In this document: piece by piece, positions 17,816-26,482 of the stretch | How the letters are laid out: each line of letters starts with the position of its first letter | Numbering within the stretch: position 1 is the stretch's first letter | NCBI RefSeq assembly: GCF_001422285.1 | Contig: NZ_LMMO01000004.1 | Location: 622,983 to 686,982, forward strand | Direction: 5' to 3' | Source of the DNA: Frigoribacterium sp. Leaf263 | GTDB lineage: Bacteria; Actinomycetota; Actinomycetes; Actinomycetales; Microbacteriaceae | DNA: 64,000 nucleotides | Translations under genes and position numbers: made by a program | Notes under the pieces: generated by a model | What the model saw: the letters and a program-made list of their open reading frames with translations, nothing else | Told to the model about the DNA's origin: nothing | The model's database searches: none

Positions 17816-18780
17816 GCGACGCATCGACCGAGAGCCGTACGACGGGCCGGCCCCATCCGCCGACGGGTGCGCAGTACCGTCTGGCGCTCGACGAGGCCGG
17901 GCACGAGGTCTCGGCGATCGTGACCGAGGTGGCGGCGGGCATCCGCGCGCTGTCGGTCGACGGGCATGCGCTGACCGAGACGTTCGCCGAGCACGAGACC
18001 CCGCCGTCGGCGTGCGGCATCGTGCTGTTCCCCTGGCCGAACCGGGTCGACGGCGGCCGGTGGCTGCTCGACGGGGTCGAGCAGCGACTCGACATCACCG
18101 AGGTCGCGAAGGGCAACGCCAGTCACGGCCTGCTGAGGTACACCGCGTACCGGCCGGTCGCGGTCGAACGTCACGCGGTGACCCTCGGTGCGACCGTCCA
18201 CCCGCAGCACGGCTACCCGTTCCAGCTCGACACGACCGTGCGGCACGAGCTGGTGAGCGACGGCATGGTCGTGACGCACACGGTGACCAACGTCGGTCGC
18301 GGACGCGCTCCCTTCGCCGTGGGCGCGCATCCCTTCCTCCGGGTGGGCGACCACGACGTCGCGACGCTGCGGGTCACCCTCGATGCGGCGACCCGTTACG
18401 AGGTGGACGAGCGGAGCATCCCGACGGGCACGACGCCGGTGGCCGGAACGTCGTACGACCTCTCGGGCGGGCCGCTCGTCGGCGACCTCGACATCGACGC
18501 CGGCTACCGCGACGTCGCGCCCGACGCCGAGGGCATCCGGCGGACCCGTCTCACGGCACCCGACGGCTGCACGACCGAGCTCTGGCAGGACGCTGCGTTC
18601 CCGTACGTCCAGGTGTTCACGCCCCGCAGCTTCCCGCGCGGCGGCGTCACCGGTCTGGCGGTCGCGGCCGAGCCCATGACGGCCCCGGCCAACGCGCTGG
18701 CGACCGGCGAGGGGCTCGTCTGGCTCGACGAGGGCGACACCTGGTCGGCCCGGTGGGGCATTCGGCGGACCCGGGGCTGA
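17812..18780 (+). CDS. galM: Aldose 1-epimerase (galactose mutarotase) family protein
   Basis: The protein has 322 residues. It should interconvert alpha and beta anomers of galactose or a related sugar. Family features are FPWPNRVDGGRWLLDG (active-site Arg in NR), ASHGLLRYTAYRP (with the conserved His), GVGAHPFLR-like AVGAHPFLR, and the late acidic segment LDIDAGYRDV. The ATG overlaps the DeoR stop (ATGA), and a copy of the dispersed word GGAGGCGCG at 17801 doubles as its Shine-Dalgarno sequence. With galT and galK divergent, it completes the early Leloir steps. Confidence 0.88.
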   Translation: MSDASTESRTTGRPHPPTGAQYRLALDEAGHEVSAIVTEVAAGIRALSVDGHALTETFAEHETPPSACGIVLFPWPNRVDGGRWLLDGVEQRLDITEVAKGNASHGLLRYTAYRPVAVERHAVTLGATVHPQHGYPFQLDTTVRHELVSDGMVVTHTVTNVGRGRAPFAVGAHPFLRVGDHDVATLRVTLDAATRYEVDERSIPTGTTPVAGTSYDLSGGPLVGDLDIDAGYRDVAPDAEGIRRTRLTAPDGCTTELWQDAAFPYVQVFTPRSFPRGGVTGLAVAAEPMTAPANALATGEGLVWLDEGDTWSARWGIRRTRG

Positions 18781-19055
18781 CCCCGGTCGAGTCGATTCTG
18801 TCCTTTATGCGCAGTCTGGCCGTAAGGATTCCTCTGCATCGGAAATCGCGATAGCGTGTTGGCGTCCGGCTGGTTACCGGACGACAGTCGCCCGGCATGG
18901 CTGGTGGTCGCTCTTTTCCTGATCCGAATGGCGACCCCGCACGCCTGGTGCATCGTGCCCCTGGTCTCGACGCTCGCGCTGGGACCGGGGGTGCGGTCTG
19001 TCGAGCCGTGCGAGGCGACGCGCGCACGGAGACCGATGTCGATCCGACGGCGGGA

Positions 19056-19131
19056 TGGTGGGCCCCATGGGGCTCGAACCCATGACCCGCGGATTAAAAG
19101 TCCGATGCTCTACCAACTGAGCTAGAGGCCC
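19056..19131 (-). tRNA. tRNA-Lys (anticodon TTT)
   Basis: A full cloverleaf of 76 nt including an encoded CCA is readable on the minus strand. The acceptor stem is GGGCCTC/GGGGCCC with discriminator A, the D arm is AGCTCAGTTGGTAGAGC, the anticodon loop is CTTTTAA, and the T arm is ATGGG-TTCGAGC-CCCAT. The TTT anticodon gives lysine. It stands alone between galM and a hypothetical gene; the roughly 275 bp before it hold no gene. Confidence 0.97.
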
Positions 19132-19235
19132 TCGGCGTCAACAATACGGGATCGCACACGCCGTCGCCGCCTGGTCGCCCTCCGGGTCCGCGGGCCCGGC
19201 GAGCGGCATCTCGACCGGGTGTCAGGGGTCGCGCC

Positions 19236-19248
19236 TATCGTTGACGCG
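19236..19248 (+). promoter_or_regulatory. Candidate leaderless promoter of the 209-aa gene
   Basis: TATCGT at 19236-19241 ends 7 nt before the ATG at 19249, and no ribosome site is seen. Confidence 0.45.
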
Positions 19249-19878
19249 ATGTCCAGAGACTTTCACCGCCCCACCCAGTTCTCCGGCGCCGAGTTCGAGG
19301 CCTTCCAGGGCGGAGACGACCCGGCGACGATCAACCGCGTCGCCCACGAGTCGGCCGCGGCCCTCGTCGCGCGCGTCAAGAACGACCCGTCGCCCGAGAT
19401 CCTCGATCGCCTCGTCACCTACACCGATCTGCACGGCATCGACGCGGTCGCCGAGCTGTGGGCCCATGCCGGCGCCCACACGCTGCCGGGCGCCCTGTGG
19501 CGCATCTACCTCGTGCGCGCGGTCATCCGGCAGAACCCGGCGGACATCACGTTCCTGTTCGAGCGCGGGGTCGAGACGTCGTCGACGATCGACCCGGTCG
19601 TGGCGGGGGCGCCGGCGCCGGCCAGCCCCGAAGAGATCCTCGAGCTCGCCGACCTCATCCTGCGGGGGGTCTTCGTGGGCGACTTCGCGACCGCGCTCGA
19701 GCGCGGCGCCGCGTTCTGCCGACTGGCCTCGGCCGGGGCGACGAGCCTCGCCGACGACCACGACTCCATCGGCTCGGATCACGCCTCCGACCTGACCCGC
19801 CGGGCCCTCCGCCTCTCCGAGCTCGGTGTCGATCTCGTCGCCTGCGCGCACCTCTGGCGCTCCGAGAGCCTCGACTGA
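19249..19878 (+). CDS. Conserved-looking hypothetical protein (209 aa)
   Basis: I cannot assign a family with confidence. The protein starts MSRDFHRPTQFSGAEFEAFQ and is soluble. It is mostly helical, with the segments HESAAALVARVKNDPSPEIL, ELWAHAGAHTLPGALWRIYL and EEILELADLILRGVF. The last third is rich in Leu and Asp (SDLTRRALRLSELGVDLVA). Codon use and third-position GC match its neighbours. The ATG at 19249 was chosen because a TATCGT element lies 7 nt upstream; the frame is open a further 10 codons. It is probably a single-gene transcript. Confidence 0.75.
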   Translation: MSRDFHRPTQFSGAEFEAFQGGDDPATINRVAHESAAALVARVKNDPSPEILDRLVTYTDLHGIDAVAELWAHAGAHTLPGALWRIYLVRAVIRQNPADITFLFERGVETSSTIDPVVAGAPAPASPEEILELADLILRGVFVGDFATALERGAAFCRLASAGATSLADDHDSIGSDHASDLTRRALRLSELGVDLVACAHLWRSESLD

Positions 19879-20513
19879 CCCCTGCCTCGCGCTGCCCGCC
19901 CGACGCAAGCCGTCAGACGGATCCTGTCGCCGATTTCGCACCCGGCGAACGCCGAGGCGAGCACGCGATCCAGCGGGTAACATCGATCCTCGTCGGGCCG
20001 CAGTAACCCCGGGCTCCAAATTTAGCCGCTTCGAGCGGCCTCGCGCCGAGAGGCGTTTCTGCGGCCCGGCACCCTCGTCTCAGGACCGACGGGGCTCGCC
20101 GTCTCCGCCGCGTCAGGGCTCGCCGTCCCCGCCCCGTCAGGGCTCGCCGTCTCCGCCACGGATGATGTGCTCCGAGACGACGCGCTCACGCGTCCGCCGC
20201 CGTGGCTCACCGGGTGTCGATCACAGATCCGCCCAATCCGCGTGCGAGCTCGTGCCGAACCATAGACGTGAGGGAACGAGCTTCCCCCGCCGGTCGGGTT
20301 CTCCCTAAGTCCCGGTCGGTGGTCCGCTCCCTCCGCGGGGCCTCCGGCGTTCTTACCATCCCAGACGGTCCGCTCCGCGGGGGGACGGTCACCTCCCACG
20401 CTGCCCGGCGTGAGTGCACAGACCGTGGGCCGACCAGGCCCGCACGACTCGGATCCGGATCGCGATCACGTTGCGATCCACCCGATGAGACGAATACGGA
20501 GGTGAACCCTGAC
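19879..20513. other. 635-bp intergenic region upstream of sigK
   Basis: No open frame here has credible protein character. The region contains a small hairpin GCCGCT-TCG-AGCGGC (20025-20039) after an AAATTT stretch, three tandem 24-bp units (20092-20163), and the sigma-factor leader. I looked for an autoregulatory SigK-type promoter: a CCATCC hexamer exists at 20356, but no matching -10 follows at the right distance. Confidence 0.7.
20092..20163. repeat. Three tandem 24-bp units
   Basis: GGGCTCGCCGTCTCCGCC-type units start at 20092, 20116 and 20140. They differ at a few positions (for example CCGTCCCC in the middle copy) and are joined by CGTCA-like spacers. They lie in the non-coding region upstream of sigK. 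Confidence 0.85.
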
Positions 20514-21107
20514 ATGCTGAAGCTCGTGACCCGAGACACCGAGATGCCCGAGGCTGCGACGCCGTCGACGCCTGATGAGCTGCTGCACAGGGTCGCCGGC
20601 GGAGACCAGGTCGCCTTCGCCGAACTGTACGACCAGACGGCACCCCGGGTGCTGGGTCTGATCAAGCGCCTCCTGAAAGACCACTCGCAGTCCGAGGAGG
20701 TCGCCCAAGAGGTGTTCCTCGAGATCTGGCAGACCGCCGCACGGTTCGACACGACGCGCGGCAGCGCTGCGAGCTGGATGCTCACCATGGCCCACCGGCG
20801 GGCCGTCGACCGCGTCCGCGCCTCCCAGGCCGGCCGCGATCGCGACCTGCGCATCGGCGTCCGCGACATGTCGCCCGAATTCGACTCGGTCACCGAGTCG
20901 GTCGAGATCCGCATCGAGCACGAGCGGGTCGAACGGGCGCTGGCGCGACTGACCGAGCTCCAACGACAAGCCGTGCAGCTCGCCTACTACGGCGGCTACA
21001 GCCACAGCGAGGTGGCGACCATGCTGGGGGTGCCGATCGGCACCGTCAAGACACGACTCCGCGACGGAATGATCCGACTTCGCGACGAGATGGGGGTTGC
21101 CTCATGA
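20514..21107 (+). CDS. sigK: ECF RNA polymerase sigma factor, SigK type
   Basis: The protein has 197 residues with only sigma regions 2 and 4. Region 2 includes FAELYDQTAPRVLGLIKRLL, VAQEVFLEIWQTAARFD and GSAASWMLTMAHRRAVDRVR. Region 4 is LTELQRQAVQLAYYGGYSHS followed by EVATMLGVPIGTVKTRLRDG, the promoter -35 reader. The stop overlaps the start of an RskA-type anti-sigma gene by 4 nt, the pairing known for SigK in Actinobacteria. The ATG at 20514 follows GGAGG by 11 nt; an in-frame GTG at 20502 is possible but sits on the ribosome site. The sigma factor is probably held at the membrane until RskA is cleaved. Confidence 0.93.
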   Translation: MLKLVTRDTEMPEAATPSTPDELLHRVAGGDQVAFAELYDQTAPRVLGLIKRLLKDHSQSEEVAQEVFLEIWQTAARFDTTRGSAASWMLTMAHRRAVDRVRASQAGRDRDLRIGVRDMSPEFDSVTESVEIRIEHERVERALARLTELQRQAVQLAYYGGYSHSEVATMLGVPIGTVKTRLRDGMIRLRDEMGVAS

Positions 21108-21982
21108 CGAACCGCGACGAACCGACCGGCACCGATGGTGTCGGCGACGCGCCCGAGAACCTCTCCGGCGCCTACGTGCTCGACGCTCTGACCGACGACG
21201 AGCGTCACACCTTCGAGGAGTTCCTCGAGGGGTCAACAGACATGCAGAGAGAAGTGGCCGAATTGCGCGAGACAGCACTGTTGCTCGCTCACGCGGCACC
21301 GCCGGTGACACCTTCGGCCGAGCTGCGGAGCTCGCTCCTCGAGAAGATCGCCCGTACGGCGCAGCTGCCCCCGCAGCAGATCGTCGCCCCCGAGACCGCA
21401 GGAGGCGCGGGTGACGACCACGAGCGGGTCGCCCCCCAGCGTCGTCCCGTCCCCGAGATGGAGCCGAGCGAGACCGAGGCGCGGGTGCTGCGTCCGACCG
21501 GCGCCGCCGAGCGTCGGTGGTTCACCCGTCCCGCCGCCATCCTCGGTGCCGCAGCCGCGGCAGCGGCCCTGTTCTTCGGCGGTGGCGCCGTCATCTCGGC
21601 CGTCAGCGGTCCGGGTCAGTCCCAGGAGGCCACCGCGTCGGCTCTCGACGAGATCTACGCGGCTCCCGACTTCCAGCGCGCCGTCGCCGACGTCAGCACC
21701 GGCGGCACCGCCACCCTCGTCTGGTCGAACGAGCTGCAGCGCAGCGCGATCGTGGCCGACGGTCTGACGTCGCTGCCGGGTGACCGCACCTACGAGCTCT
21801 GGTACATCGGCGAAGACGGCGCGGTCCCGGCCGGCACGTTCGACACGACGACCGACTCCGCCGTCACCCAGGTGCTGAAGGGCGAGATGTCGCCCGGCGA
21901 CGTCGTCGGCATCACCGTCGAGCCGGTCGGCGGATCCGACCAGCCGACGACCGATCCGATCGTCGCCCTGCCGAGCGCGTGA
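21104..21982 (+). CDS. rskA: Anti-sigma-K factor RskA
   Basis: The protein has 292 residues. The cytoplasmic part (about 1-90) begins with the anti-sigma helix set LSGAYVLDALTDDERHTFEE and lacks the zinc-binding HxxxCxxC. A linker of about 50 residues leads to one membrane helix at about 143-167. The outer RskA domain includes ATLVWSNELQRSAIVADGL, YELWYIGEDGAVPAGTF and the terminal VGITVEPVGGSDQPTTDPI, all characteristic. It should bind SigK and release it after regulated proteolysis. Two strong hairpins follow the stop. Confidence 0.93.
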   Translation: MTNRDEPTGTDGVGDAPENLSGAYVLDALTDDERHTFEEFLEGSTDMQREVAELRETALLLAHAAPPVTPSAELRSSLLEKIARTAQLPPQQIVAPETAGGAGDDHERVAPQRRPVPEMEPSETEARVLRPTGAAERRWFTRPAAILGAAAAAAALFFGGGAVISAVSGPGQSQEATASALDEIYAAPDFQRAVADVSTGGTATLVWSNELQRSAIVADGLTSLPGDRTYELWYIGEDGAVPAGTFDTTTDSAVTQVLKGEMSPGDVVGITVEPVGGSDQPTTDPIVALPSA

Positions 21983-22029
21983 CGACGAGACGATCGACCG
22001 GCCGCACCACCTGAACCACCCAGCACTGC

Positions 22030-22067
22030 CAGAACCGCCCCGTCGCGCGAGCGACGGGGCGGTTCTG
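22030..22067. terminator. 17-bp perfect hairpin after rskA
   Basis: CAGAACCGCCCCGTCGC pairs perfectly with its complement at 22051-22067 around GCGA. It lies in the space between the convergent rskA and pstB genes and has no T run. Confidence 0.8.
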
Positions 22068-22091
22068 CGTGACGCGACCACCGAGACGACG

Positions 22092-22123
22092 GGAGGCGCC
22101 CCACCTGCCGGTGGGGCGCCTCC
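22092..22123. terminator. 14-bp perfect hairpin after pstB
   Basis: GGAGGCGCCCCACC pairs perfectly with 22110-22123 around TGCC. Read on the minus strand it begins 20 nt after the pstB stop. The arm starts with GGAGGCGC, a variant of the dispersed word. Confidence 0.8.
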
Positions 22124-22142
22124 TCGGCTCAGCGGGCTCGGA

Positions 22143-22922
22143 TCAACCGAAGCGACCCGAGACGTAGTCCTCGGTCGCCTGGACGCTGGGCTTCGAGAAC
22201 ATCGTCGCGGTGTCGTCGTACTCGATGAGCTTGCCGGGCTTGCCCGTGCCGGCGATGTTGAAGAAGGCCGTCTTGTCGCTGACGCGGCTGGCCTGCTGCA
22301 TGTTGTGGGTCACGATGACGATCGTGTACTCCTGCTTGAGCTCCTCGATGAGGTCCTCGATGGCGAGGGTCGAGATCGGGTCGAGGGCCGAGCAGGGCTC
22401 GTCCATCAGGACGACGTCGGGCGAGACCGCGATGGCGCGCGCGATGCAGAGACGCTGCTGCTGGCCGCCCGAGAGACCCGAGCCGGGCTTGTCGAGGCGG
22501 TCCTTGACCTCGTTCCACAGGTTGGCCCCCTGCAGCGACTTCTCGACGAGGGATTCCTGGTCGCCCTTGGACATGCGGCGGTTGTTCAGCCGCACGCCGG
22601 CCAGCACGTTGTCGCGGATGCTCATCGTGGGGAACGGGTTCGGGCGCTGGAACACCATGCCGACCTGGCGGCGGACGAGCACGGGGTCGACGCCGGGGCT
22701 GTAGAGGTCGTTGCCGTCGATCAGCACCTCGCCGTCGACGTACGCGCCGGGGATGACCTCGTGCATGCGGTTCAGCGTGCGGAGGAAGGTCGACTTGCCG
22801 CAGCCGGACGGGCCGATGAACGCCGTGACCGTGCGGGGCTCGATGGTGATGTTGACGTCTTCGACGGCCTTGAACTTGCTGTAGAAGACGTTGAGGTCGC
22901 GGACCTCGATGCGCTTGGACAT
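22143..22922 (-). CDS. pstB: Phosphate ABC transporter ATP-binding protein
   Basis: The protein has 259 residues and powers the high-affinity phosphate importer. Walker A is GPSGCGKST at 37-45, the PstB-specific Q-loop region is [19 protein letters not shown], the ABC signature is [16 protein letters not shown], and Walker B is [13 protein letters not shown], followed by [13 protein letters not shown]. It is the last gene of pstS-pstC-pstA-pstB, 23 nt after pstA, with its start preceded by GGAGGAACC. Confidence 0.97.
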   Translation of the reverse strand: MSKRIEVRDLNVFYSKFKAVEDVNITIEPRTVTAFIGPSGCGKSTFLRTLNRMHEVIPGAYVDGEVLIDGNDLYSPGVDPVLVRRQVGMVFQRPNPFPTMSIRDNVLAGVRLNNRRMSKGDQESLVEKSLQGANLWNEVKDRLDKPGSGLSGGQQQRLCIARAIAVSPDVVLMDEPCSALDPISTLAIEDLIEELKQEYTIVIVTHNMQQASRVSDKTAFFNIAGTGKPGKLIEYDDTATMFSKPSVQATEDYVSGRFG

Positions 22923-22945
22923 GGTTCCTCCGGGTGGTTCCTGGC

Positions 22946-24052
22946 CTAGCGGCCGAGCTTGGGGGCGAAGAGTCGGGCGATCAGTCGGGCGAGCAGGTTC
23001 AGCGCCATGACGATCAGGATGAGGGTGAGCGCCGAGGCCCACGCACGGTCGATGTACGCGGCCGCGTCGGTGCCCTGGCTCACATACGAGCTGTAGGCGA
23101 AGACGGGCAGCGACTGCATGCGTCCGTCGAAGAGGTTGTAGTTCATGCTCGCCGTGAAGCCCGCGGTGATGAGCAGCGGGGCGGTCTCGCCGATGATGCG
23201 CGCGATGGCGAGCATGACGCCGGTCGTGATCCCGGCGATCGAGGTGGGCAGGACGACCTTGAGGATCGTCAGCCACTTCGGCACGCCGAGCGCGTACGCC
23301 GCTTCGCGCAGCTCGTTCGGGACGAGCTTCAGCATCTCCTCCGTGCTGCGGACGACCACGGGGATCATCAGCACGGCCAGGGCCACCGAGCCGGCGGCGC
23401 CCATCCGGACGCCCTCGCCGAAGAAGATGACGAACAGGGCGTAGGCGAACAGGCCGGCCACGATCGACGGGATGCCGGTCATGACGTCGACGAAGAACGT
23501 GATCGCGCGGGCCAGACGGCCCGTGCCGTACTCGACGAGGTAGATGGCCGTCAGCAGGCCGATCGGCACCGAGATGACGGCGGCGAACGCGGTGATGAGC
23601 ACGGTGCCCGTGATGGCGTGCAGACCGCCGCCGCCCGCGCCGACCACGTTGCGCATCGACTGGCTGAAGAAGTCGGCGTCGAAGCGGCCCGACCCCGCGG
23701 TGACGACCGTGATGAGCAGCGACACGAGCGGCACGAGCGCGATGATGAAGGCGGCGCCGACGAGGGTCGTGACGACGCGGTCCTTCGCGCGGCGGACGCC
23801 CTCGACCTGCAGGGCGACGACGAAGACGAGGGCGGCGTAGAGGACCGTCCCGAGGATGATCGCGGGCACCCAGTTGAAGCCCTCGGTGACGCCGGCGGCC
23901 TGCAGCAGGGCGAAGACGACGCCCATGATGACCCAGCTGCCGAGCAGGATGACCAGCGGGGCGAACTTGGGCAGGCGACCGGTCGTCAGCGTGTTGACGG
24001 CCTGGCTCTCGCGACGCACGCCGCTCGCGGTGGGGGTGGTGGTCGTGGCCAT
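22946..24052 (-). CDS. pstA: Phosphate ABC transporter permease PstA
   Basis: The protein has 368 residues. An N-terminal extension carries membrane helices ([19 protein letters not shown] and [20 protein letters not shown]) ahead of the core. The core permease has at least five more helices and the cytoplasmic coupling loop [22 protein letters not shown] with the EAA-type signature. The C-terminus keeps [17 protein letters not shown], typical of PstA. The start overlaps the pstC stop by one base (TGATG). It forms the membrane channel with PstC. Confidence 0.95.
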   Translation of the reverse strand: MATTTTPTASGVRRESQAVNTLTTGRLPKFAPLVILLGSWVIMGVVFALLQAAGVTEGFNWVPAIILGTVLYAALVFVVALQVEGVRRAKDRVVTTLVGAAFIIALVPLVSLLITVVTAGSGRFDADFFSQSMRNVVGAGGGGLHAITGTVLITAFAAVISVPIGLLTAIYLVEYGTGRLARAITFFVDVMTGIPSIVAGLFAYALFVIFFGEGVRMGAAGSVALAVLMIPVVVRSTEEMLKLVPNELREAAYALGVPKWLTILKVVLPTSIAGITTGVMLAIARIIGETAPLLITAGFTASMNYNLFDGRMQSLPVFAYSSYVSQGTDAAAYIDRAWASALTLILIVMALNLLARLIARLFAPKLGR

Positions 24053-25014
24053 CAGTTCGCTCCCGAGAAGGCCTTGCGGCGGTTGATGACGAAGCGCGCG
24101 ATCGAGTTGACGATCAGGGTGATGACGAACAGCACGAGGCCGGTCGCGATGAGGGTGTTGATGCCGATGTCGTGCGCCTCGGGGAACCGCAGGGCGATGT
24201 TGGCCGCGATGGTCGACGAGTTCGTCGAGGTCAGGATGGCCGGGTTGATCACCAGCGCGGGCGACAGCACGAGGGCCACGGCCATCGTCTCGCCGAGCGC
24301 GCGACCGAGTCCGAGCATGGCGGCCGAGATGATGCCCGGGCGGCCGAAGGGCAGCACGGCGATCTGGATCATCTCGAAGCGCGTCGCGCCGAGGGCCAGC
24401 GCCGCCTCTTCGTGCAGCACGGGGGTCTGGAGGAACACCTCGCGGCTGAGCGCGGTGATGATCGGCAGGATCATGACGGCCAGGACGATGGAGGCGGTGA
24501 GCAGCGTCCGTCCCGTGCCCGACACCGGCCCGGCGAACAGCGGGAACCAGCCGAAGGTGTCGACCAGCCAGGTGTAGAACGGCTGGATCGCGGGGGCGAG
24601 CACGATGCTGCCCCACAGCCCGAAGACGACCGACGGCACGGCGGCGAGCAGGTCGATGATGTAGCCGAGGCCCTGGGCGAGGCGACGGGGCGCGTAGTGC
24701 GAGATGAAGAGCGCGATGCCGATGGCGACGGGCAGCGCCATGAGCAGGGCGAGGGCCGCGGCGTAGACCGTTCCGAAGGCCAGAGGGCCGACGTACTGCC
24801 AGAACGAGTCGGGGAACCCGGACAGCGAGATGTCCTCCGGGTCCGCGGTCAGAGCCGGGATGCTCTGCACGACGAGGAACAGCGCGACGGCGGCGAGGAT
24901 CGCGAGGATCAGCCCGCCCGCGACGATCGTGCTGCCCGAGAAGATCCGATCGGCGGGACGACGCCGGGGTCGTGGCGCGTGGGGAGGCGCCGAGGTCGTA
25001 GCGGGGGCGGTCAT
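24052..25014 (-). CDS. pstC: Phosphate ABC transporter permease PstC
   Basis: The protein has 320 residues. A Pro/Arg-rich cytoplasmic N-terminus is followed by six predicted membrane helices, beginning [20 protein letters not shown]. The permease loop reads [21 protein letters not shown], and [17 protein letters not shown] is the conserved PstC segment. It pairs with PstA. About 107 nt, including an imperfect hairpin, separate it from pstS, an arrangement that allows more PstS than permease to be made. Confidence 0.95.
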   Translation of the reverse strand: MTAPATTSAPPHAPRPRRRPADRIFSGSTIVAGGLILAILAAVALFLVVQSIPALTADPEDISLSGFPDSFWQYVGPLAFGTVYAAALALLMALPVAIGIALFISHYAPRRLAQGLGYIIDLLAAVPSVVFGLWGSIVLAPAIQPFYTWLVDTFGWFPLFAGPVSGTGRTLLTASIVLAVMILPIITALSREVFLQTPVLHEEAALALGATRFEMIQIAVLPFGRPGIISAAMLGLGRALGETMAVALVLSPALVINPAILTSTNSSTIAANIALRFPEAHDIGINTLIATGLVLFVITLIVNSIARFVINRRKAFSGAN

Positions 25015-25070
25015 CGGACGGATCCTCCGGGTGATCGGTGTTCGAGTCGAGCGGGGCGGTTCAGGCCGAC

Positions 25071-25103
25071 GGCCCGGGAACGCACTCGGTGCGTCCCCGG
25101 GCC
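25071..25103 (-). terminator. Hairpin between pstS and pstC (probable partial terminator or mRNA stabiliser)
   Basis: GGCCCGGGAACGCA at 25071-25084 pairs with 25090-25103 with one mismatch around CTCGG. It lies after pstS inside the pst operon, where attenuation or 3'-end protection would raise the level of the binding protein above the permease. Confidence 0.6.
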
Positions 25104-25121
25104 AGTCGTGTGCAGCGGGTG

Positions 25122-26216
25122 CTACTTGATGAGCTCGATAGCACCGGCGACCTGCGTCGACAGCGTGCTCGAGATCGGGGCCGAGCCGGCGGCGTCGGCG
25201 GCGACCTTCTGGCCCTCGTCGCTGGTGACGTAGCTGAGGTACGACTTCACGAGCTCGCCCTGCTCGGCGTCCTCGTAGGACTCGCAGGCGATCAGGTAGC
25301 TGACGAGCACGATCGGGTAGACGCCGGCGGCGTCGGTGGTGCGGTCGATCGCGATGGCGATGTCGCCCTCGGTGCGGCCCTCCTCCTCCGGCGACTCGTC
25401 GACGATCGCGGCGGCGGCCTCGGGGGAGAACGAGACGAACTCGTCGCCGACCTTGACCTTGACGACGCCCAGGTCGCCGGCGCGGGAGGCGTCGGCGTAG
25501 CCGATGGTGCCGGTGCCGTTGCCGACCGCGTCGATCACGCCCGAGGTGCCGGTGGCGCCCTCGCCGTCGGTGGTGGGCCAGACGCCGTCGGCCTCGGTCG
25601 TCCACACGTCGGGTGCGGTCTTGTTCAGGTAGTCCGTGAAGTTCTCGGTGGTGCCCGAGTCGTCGGCGCGGTGCACGGCCGTGATGGGCGTGCTGGGCAG
25701 GTCGACGCCGGGGTTGTCGGCGGCGATCTCGTCGGCGTCCCAGCTGGTGATCGACAGGTTGAAGATGCCGGCGATCGTGGCGGGCGACAGGTTCAGCTCG
25801 GTGATGCCGTCGAGGTTGAAGACGACGGCGATGGGCGAGACGTACGCGGGGAGCTCGACGATGCCGGTGTCGGGCGTGCAGCCCGCGAAGGTGCTCGACG
25901 AGATCTCGTCGGTGGTGAAGGGGCGGTCGGAACCGGCGAACGCCGCCGCGCCCGAGATGAAGCTCTCGCGGCCGCCGCCGGAGCCCTGGGGGTCGTAGTT
26001 GACCGTGACGCCCTCGTTGGCCGTCTGGTAGCCGGCGACCCAGGCCTCCTGAGCGGCCTGCTGCGACGACGCGCCGATGCCCGAGATCGTGCCGGAGAGG
26101 TCCGAGCCGCCCTCGGAGCCACCGGCGGAACCGCCTTCGTTGGTGGCGCAGGAGGCGAGGAGCATGGTGCCGACCGCTGCGATGGCGACGAGGCTGCCGG
26201 TGCGCTTGAGATTCAA
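25122..26216 (-). CDS. pstS: Phosphate-binding lipoprotein PstS (TTG start)
   Basis: The protein has 364 residues. The signal peptide MNLKRTGSLVAIAAVGTMLL ends in the lipobox LASC, so the mature protein is lipid-anchored at Cys. Phosphate-binding features are visible: GASSQQAAQEAW, DPQGSGGGRESFISG (the SGSG-type loop), FAGSDRPFT, HRADDSGTTENFTDYL, and GTIGYADASRA. A TTG start at 26216 is required to give the signal peptide; AAAGGA lies about 9 nt upstream. A PHO box about 100 nt upstream makes phosphate control likely. Confidence 0.95.
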   Translation of the reverse strand: MNLKRTGSLVAIAAVGTMLLASCATNEGGSAGGSEGGSDLSGTISGIGASSQQAAQEAWVAGYQTANEGVTVNYDPQGSGGGRESFISGAAAFAGSDRPFTTDEISSSTFAGCTPDTGIVELPAYVSPIAVVFNLDGITELNLSPATIAGIFNLSITSWDADEIAADNPGVDLPSTPITAVHRADDSGTTENFTDYLNKTAPDVWTTEADGVWPTTDGEGATGTSGVIDAVGNGTGTIGYADASRAGDLGVVKVKVGDEFVSFSPEAAAAIVDESPEEEGRTEGDIAIAIDRTTDAAGVYPIVLVSYLIACESYEDAEQGELVKSYLSYVTSDEGQKVAADAAGSAPISSTLSTQVAGAIELIK

Positions 26217-26251
26217 GTGTGAGGTCCTTTGCGGGGTGGTGGTGACTGCAA

Positions 26252-26282
26252 GGGGCCGCTTTCCGGCCCCGGCGCGACGTTA
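26252..26282 (-). promoter_or_regulatory. pstS -10 element and 5'-leader hairpin
   Basis: On the minus strand, TAACGT (26282-26277) is a good -10 candidate that would start the transcript near 26270. A 7-bp hairpin, GGGGCCG-GAAAG-CGGCCCC (26270-26252), would then form the very 5' end of the mRNA. Such a hairpin may stabilise the pstS message. Confidence 0.45.
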
Positions 26283-26313
26283 CGTCGGCTGGTTGACCAC
26301 GGTCGCCCGTCTC

Positions 26314-26331
26314 GGTGAACGGCAGGTGAAC
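26314..26331 (-). promoter_or_regulatory. PHO box upstream of pstS
   Basis: GTTCACC occurs twice on the minus strand with an exact 11-bp period (plus-strand GGTGAAC at 26314-26320 and 26325-26331). This matches the direct-repeat unit bound by PhoP/RegX3-type response regulators in Actinobacteria. It sits about 40-55 bp upstream of the predicted start of transcription, a normal activator position. RegX3, encoded at 46592, is the obvious candidate to bind it. Confidence 0.8.
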
Positions 26332-26482
26332 GACGGGCCAACATCGGCACCGCCGACAGCCCGTCGCGAGCACCTCGGGTAGGGGGCCTCGAAGCGGCGC
26401 CCGCAAGGCACCTCCGCGAGCCGTGCAGCACCGATGCCGCGCACCCCGTCGGCGGCCCCGCCCACCCCGGCGCGCGACCGGG

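Noticed and set aside
18864-18882. Hairpin GTCCGG-N7-CCGGAC after galM
   Set aside because: It is a short stem 84 nt from the stop with no T run, too common by chance at this GC content to call a terminator.
20356-20361. CCATCC as a SigK-type -35 upstream of sigK
   Set aside because: No suitable -10 (CCGAAT-like) lies 15-19 bp downstream.
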